64,000 bases of DNA from Dasyornis broadbenti (taxonomy: Eukaryota > Chordata > Aves > Passeriformes > Dasyornithidae), in contig VZRN01000659.1 in NCBI GenBank assembly GCA_013397935.1, positions 1,326,615-1,390,614 on the forward strand, given 5' to 3'. Positions 62,901 through 64,000 of the stretch are shown here, piece after piece (the first letter of the stretch is position 1; each line of letters opens with the position of its first letter). Under the pieces are notes generated by a model, which saw only the letters and a list, made by a program, of their open reading frames with translations, was not told the origin of the DNA and did not search any database. The position numbers and the translations under genes were made by a program.

Positions 62901-64000
62901 CAAAATTTGAAGCCAAGTAATCACCTCTATTTAAATAACTAAGCCAACTACGTTGGGAAGGCTTCCACCAGCATTTTTATAGGGATGAATAGTTGGGTTT
63001 TATTGTTGTACAGTAGGATTGTGTACTATATACTATTTGTTTCCTTTTCCAGCATGTAAAAGCCAACGGCACTATCTTATGAACATTCCCAGTGCGTCTC
63101 TAGATCTCCCATGTGTCAGAGGGGGTTGGAGCACTCTCATGAGGACTGTTGCAGAAAGAAGCATTCTGCCTACATTAAATCCAAGGACTCCATCTCACCT
63201 GATGTCACCTACAGTGACCTGAGCATCCACAAGCTGCCTTGTCTTATCCCTGGTGTCAGCAAGAAGCAAACCCAATCGTGGGCTGCTGAAAGGACTACGA
63301 TTCTGTAATATATCACAGTTGGATATGTGATTCTAAATCCATAAACAGATTTTCTTGCTACATTTATGTTGTATTTGATTGTAGCCTATTTAAAATCTAG
63401 TGCAGAGGGAGTACAGGAGTAAGTACATAGAACCAGAGAATGATTCCTGGCCCAGCAAATACAAGCCTGCACTCAGAGACTGAGTTACCCTCATGGAGGA
63501 AGCCAAGTCTGCAGTACCCCAGCAACCTCCACATGCCCTGGACCTCATCATCCATTCTGCCTCCATACCAGAGCTGGACGAGCAAGGCTGCACTGGGGAG
63601 TGCTTCCTAAGATCCATTCAAATTGAATGTCCCTCAGCATCAGACTGTGGATTGTTCAGGATTGTCCTGAGCCCGGGGATCTATAAATGATCCTTAGAAT
63701 CAGAGTCCTCTGCCTTGGGGGTGGAGTAACGGAGAGCTAGTAGGGAACTAAACAGGCATGGTGTTCTGCACCAAACTTCAGGACATCAGTGACAGGCTCA
63801 CTTGTTATAAAGACATAATAACACATTTGATTCCCACTTGTAGATGTGTCCCAGTAATAATATTGTTGATTTGTGGCAGACATAAAAGTTACATGTTATT
63901 AAATTCAGCATAGAGAGTGTAACTGTACAGTAGTGTGATTTTCCTTGTGTTAAAAATTCAGTCGCAGCCGTGTTGCCCATTGCAAAAATCTAATCCTAGA
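56906..64000. other. intergenic, no supported gene
   Basis: No exon of a known gene could be recognised. Gene order suggests SLC5A7 beyond the right edge, so part of this could be its 3' region, but I see no choline-transporter sequence. Open frames at 58964-59173 (minus), 59417-59745 (minus), 63070-63305 (plus) and 63493-63690 (plus) are discussed as findings. A small perfect palindrome lies at 61311-61329. Confidence 0.5.

Overview
This window looks like a piece of a bird chromosome. It has spliced vertebrate genes with GT-AG introns, many CR1 LINE fragments (the dominant interspersed repeat of birds) and an avian-type endogenous retrovirus LTR. The gene order SULT1C - GCC2 matches the conserved vertebrate block SLC5A7 - SULT1C - GCC2 - LIMS1 - RANBP2. 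Two protein-coding genes can be reconstructed, both on the minus strand.

The left part (1-9436) is mostly non-coding. It opens with a GC-rich 50-bp tandem repeat inside a CpG-rich patch at the window edge, has CR1 fragments at 1275-1820 and 3226-3303, and ends in the 3' flank or 3' UTR of GCC2. The centre (9437-36060) is GCC2, encoding the trans-Golgi golgin GCC185. I could place 23 coding exons, whose lengths keep frame throughout and sum to 5064 coding bases (1687 residues). One exon of 2472 bp carries about half the protein. The gene starts in a CpG island (about 35420-36130). Its introns hold four CR1 copies, all in the same orientation as the gene.

From 36131 to 43529 I see an intergenic stretch with one CR1 tail. 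At 43530-49280 lies a cytosolic sulfotransferase of the SULT1C group, with seven coding exons (918 coding bases, 305 residues) and a candidate untranslated first exon at 50132-50201. Its catalytic and PAPS-binding motifs are present. From 50605 to 54287 there is a composite of repeats: an LTR fragment, a CR1 with reverse-transcriptase remnants, a single-N assembly join flanked by identical 69-bp copies, and a retroviral LTR followed by a primer-binding-site relic. From 54288 to 64000 I can support no gene; there is a T-rich degenerate tandem repeat containing a perfect hairpin, plus a few unexplained open frames.

The two genes are neighbours by ancestry rather than parts of one pathway: GCC2 tethers vesicles at the trans-Golgi network and SULT1C transfers sulfonate from PAPS in the cytosol. 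I found no convincing new multi-gene system. The observations most worth checking are the MITE-like inverted-repeat element in a SULT1C intron, the hairpin inserted in the 56.5-kb repeat, the GC-AG intron and possible N-terminal extension of GCC2, and the assembly join at 51401.
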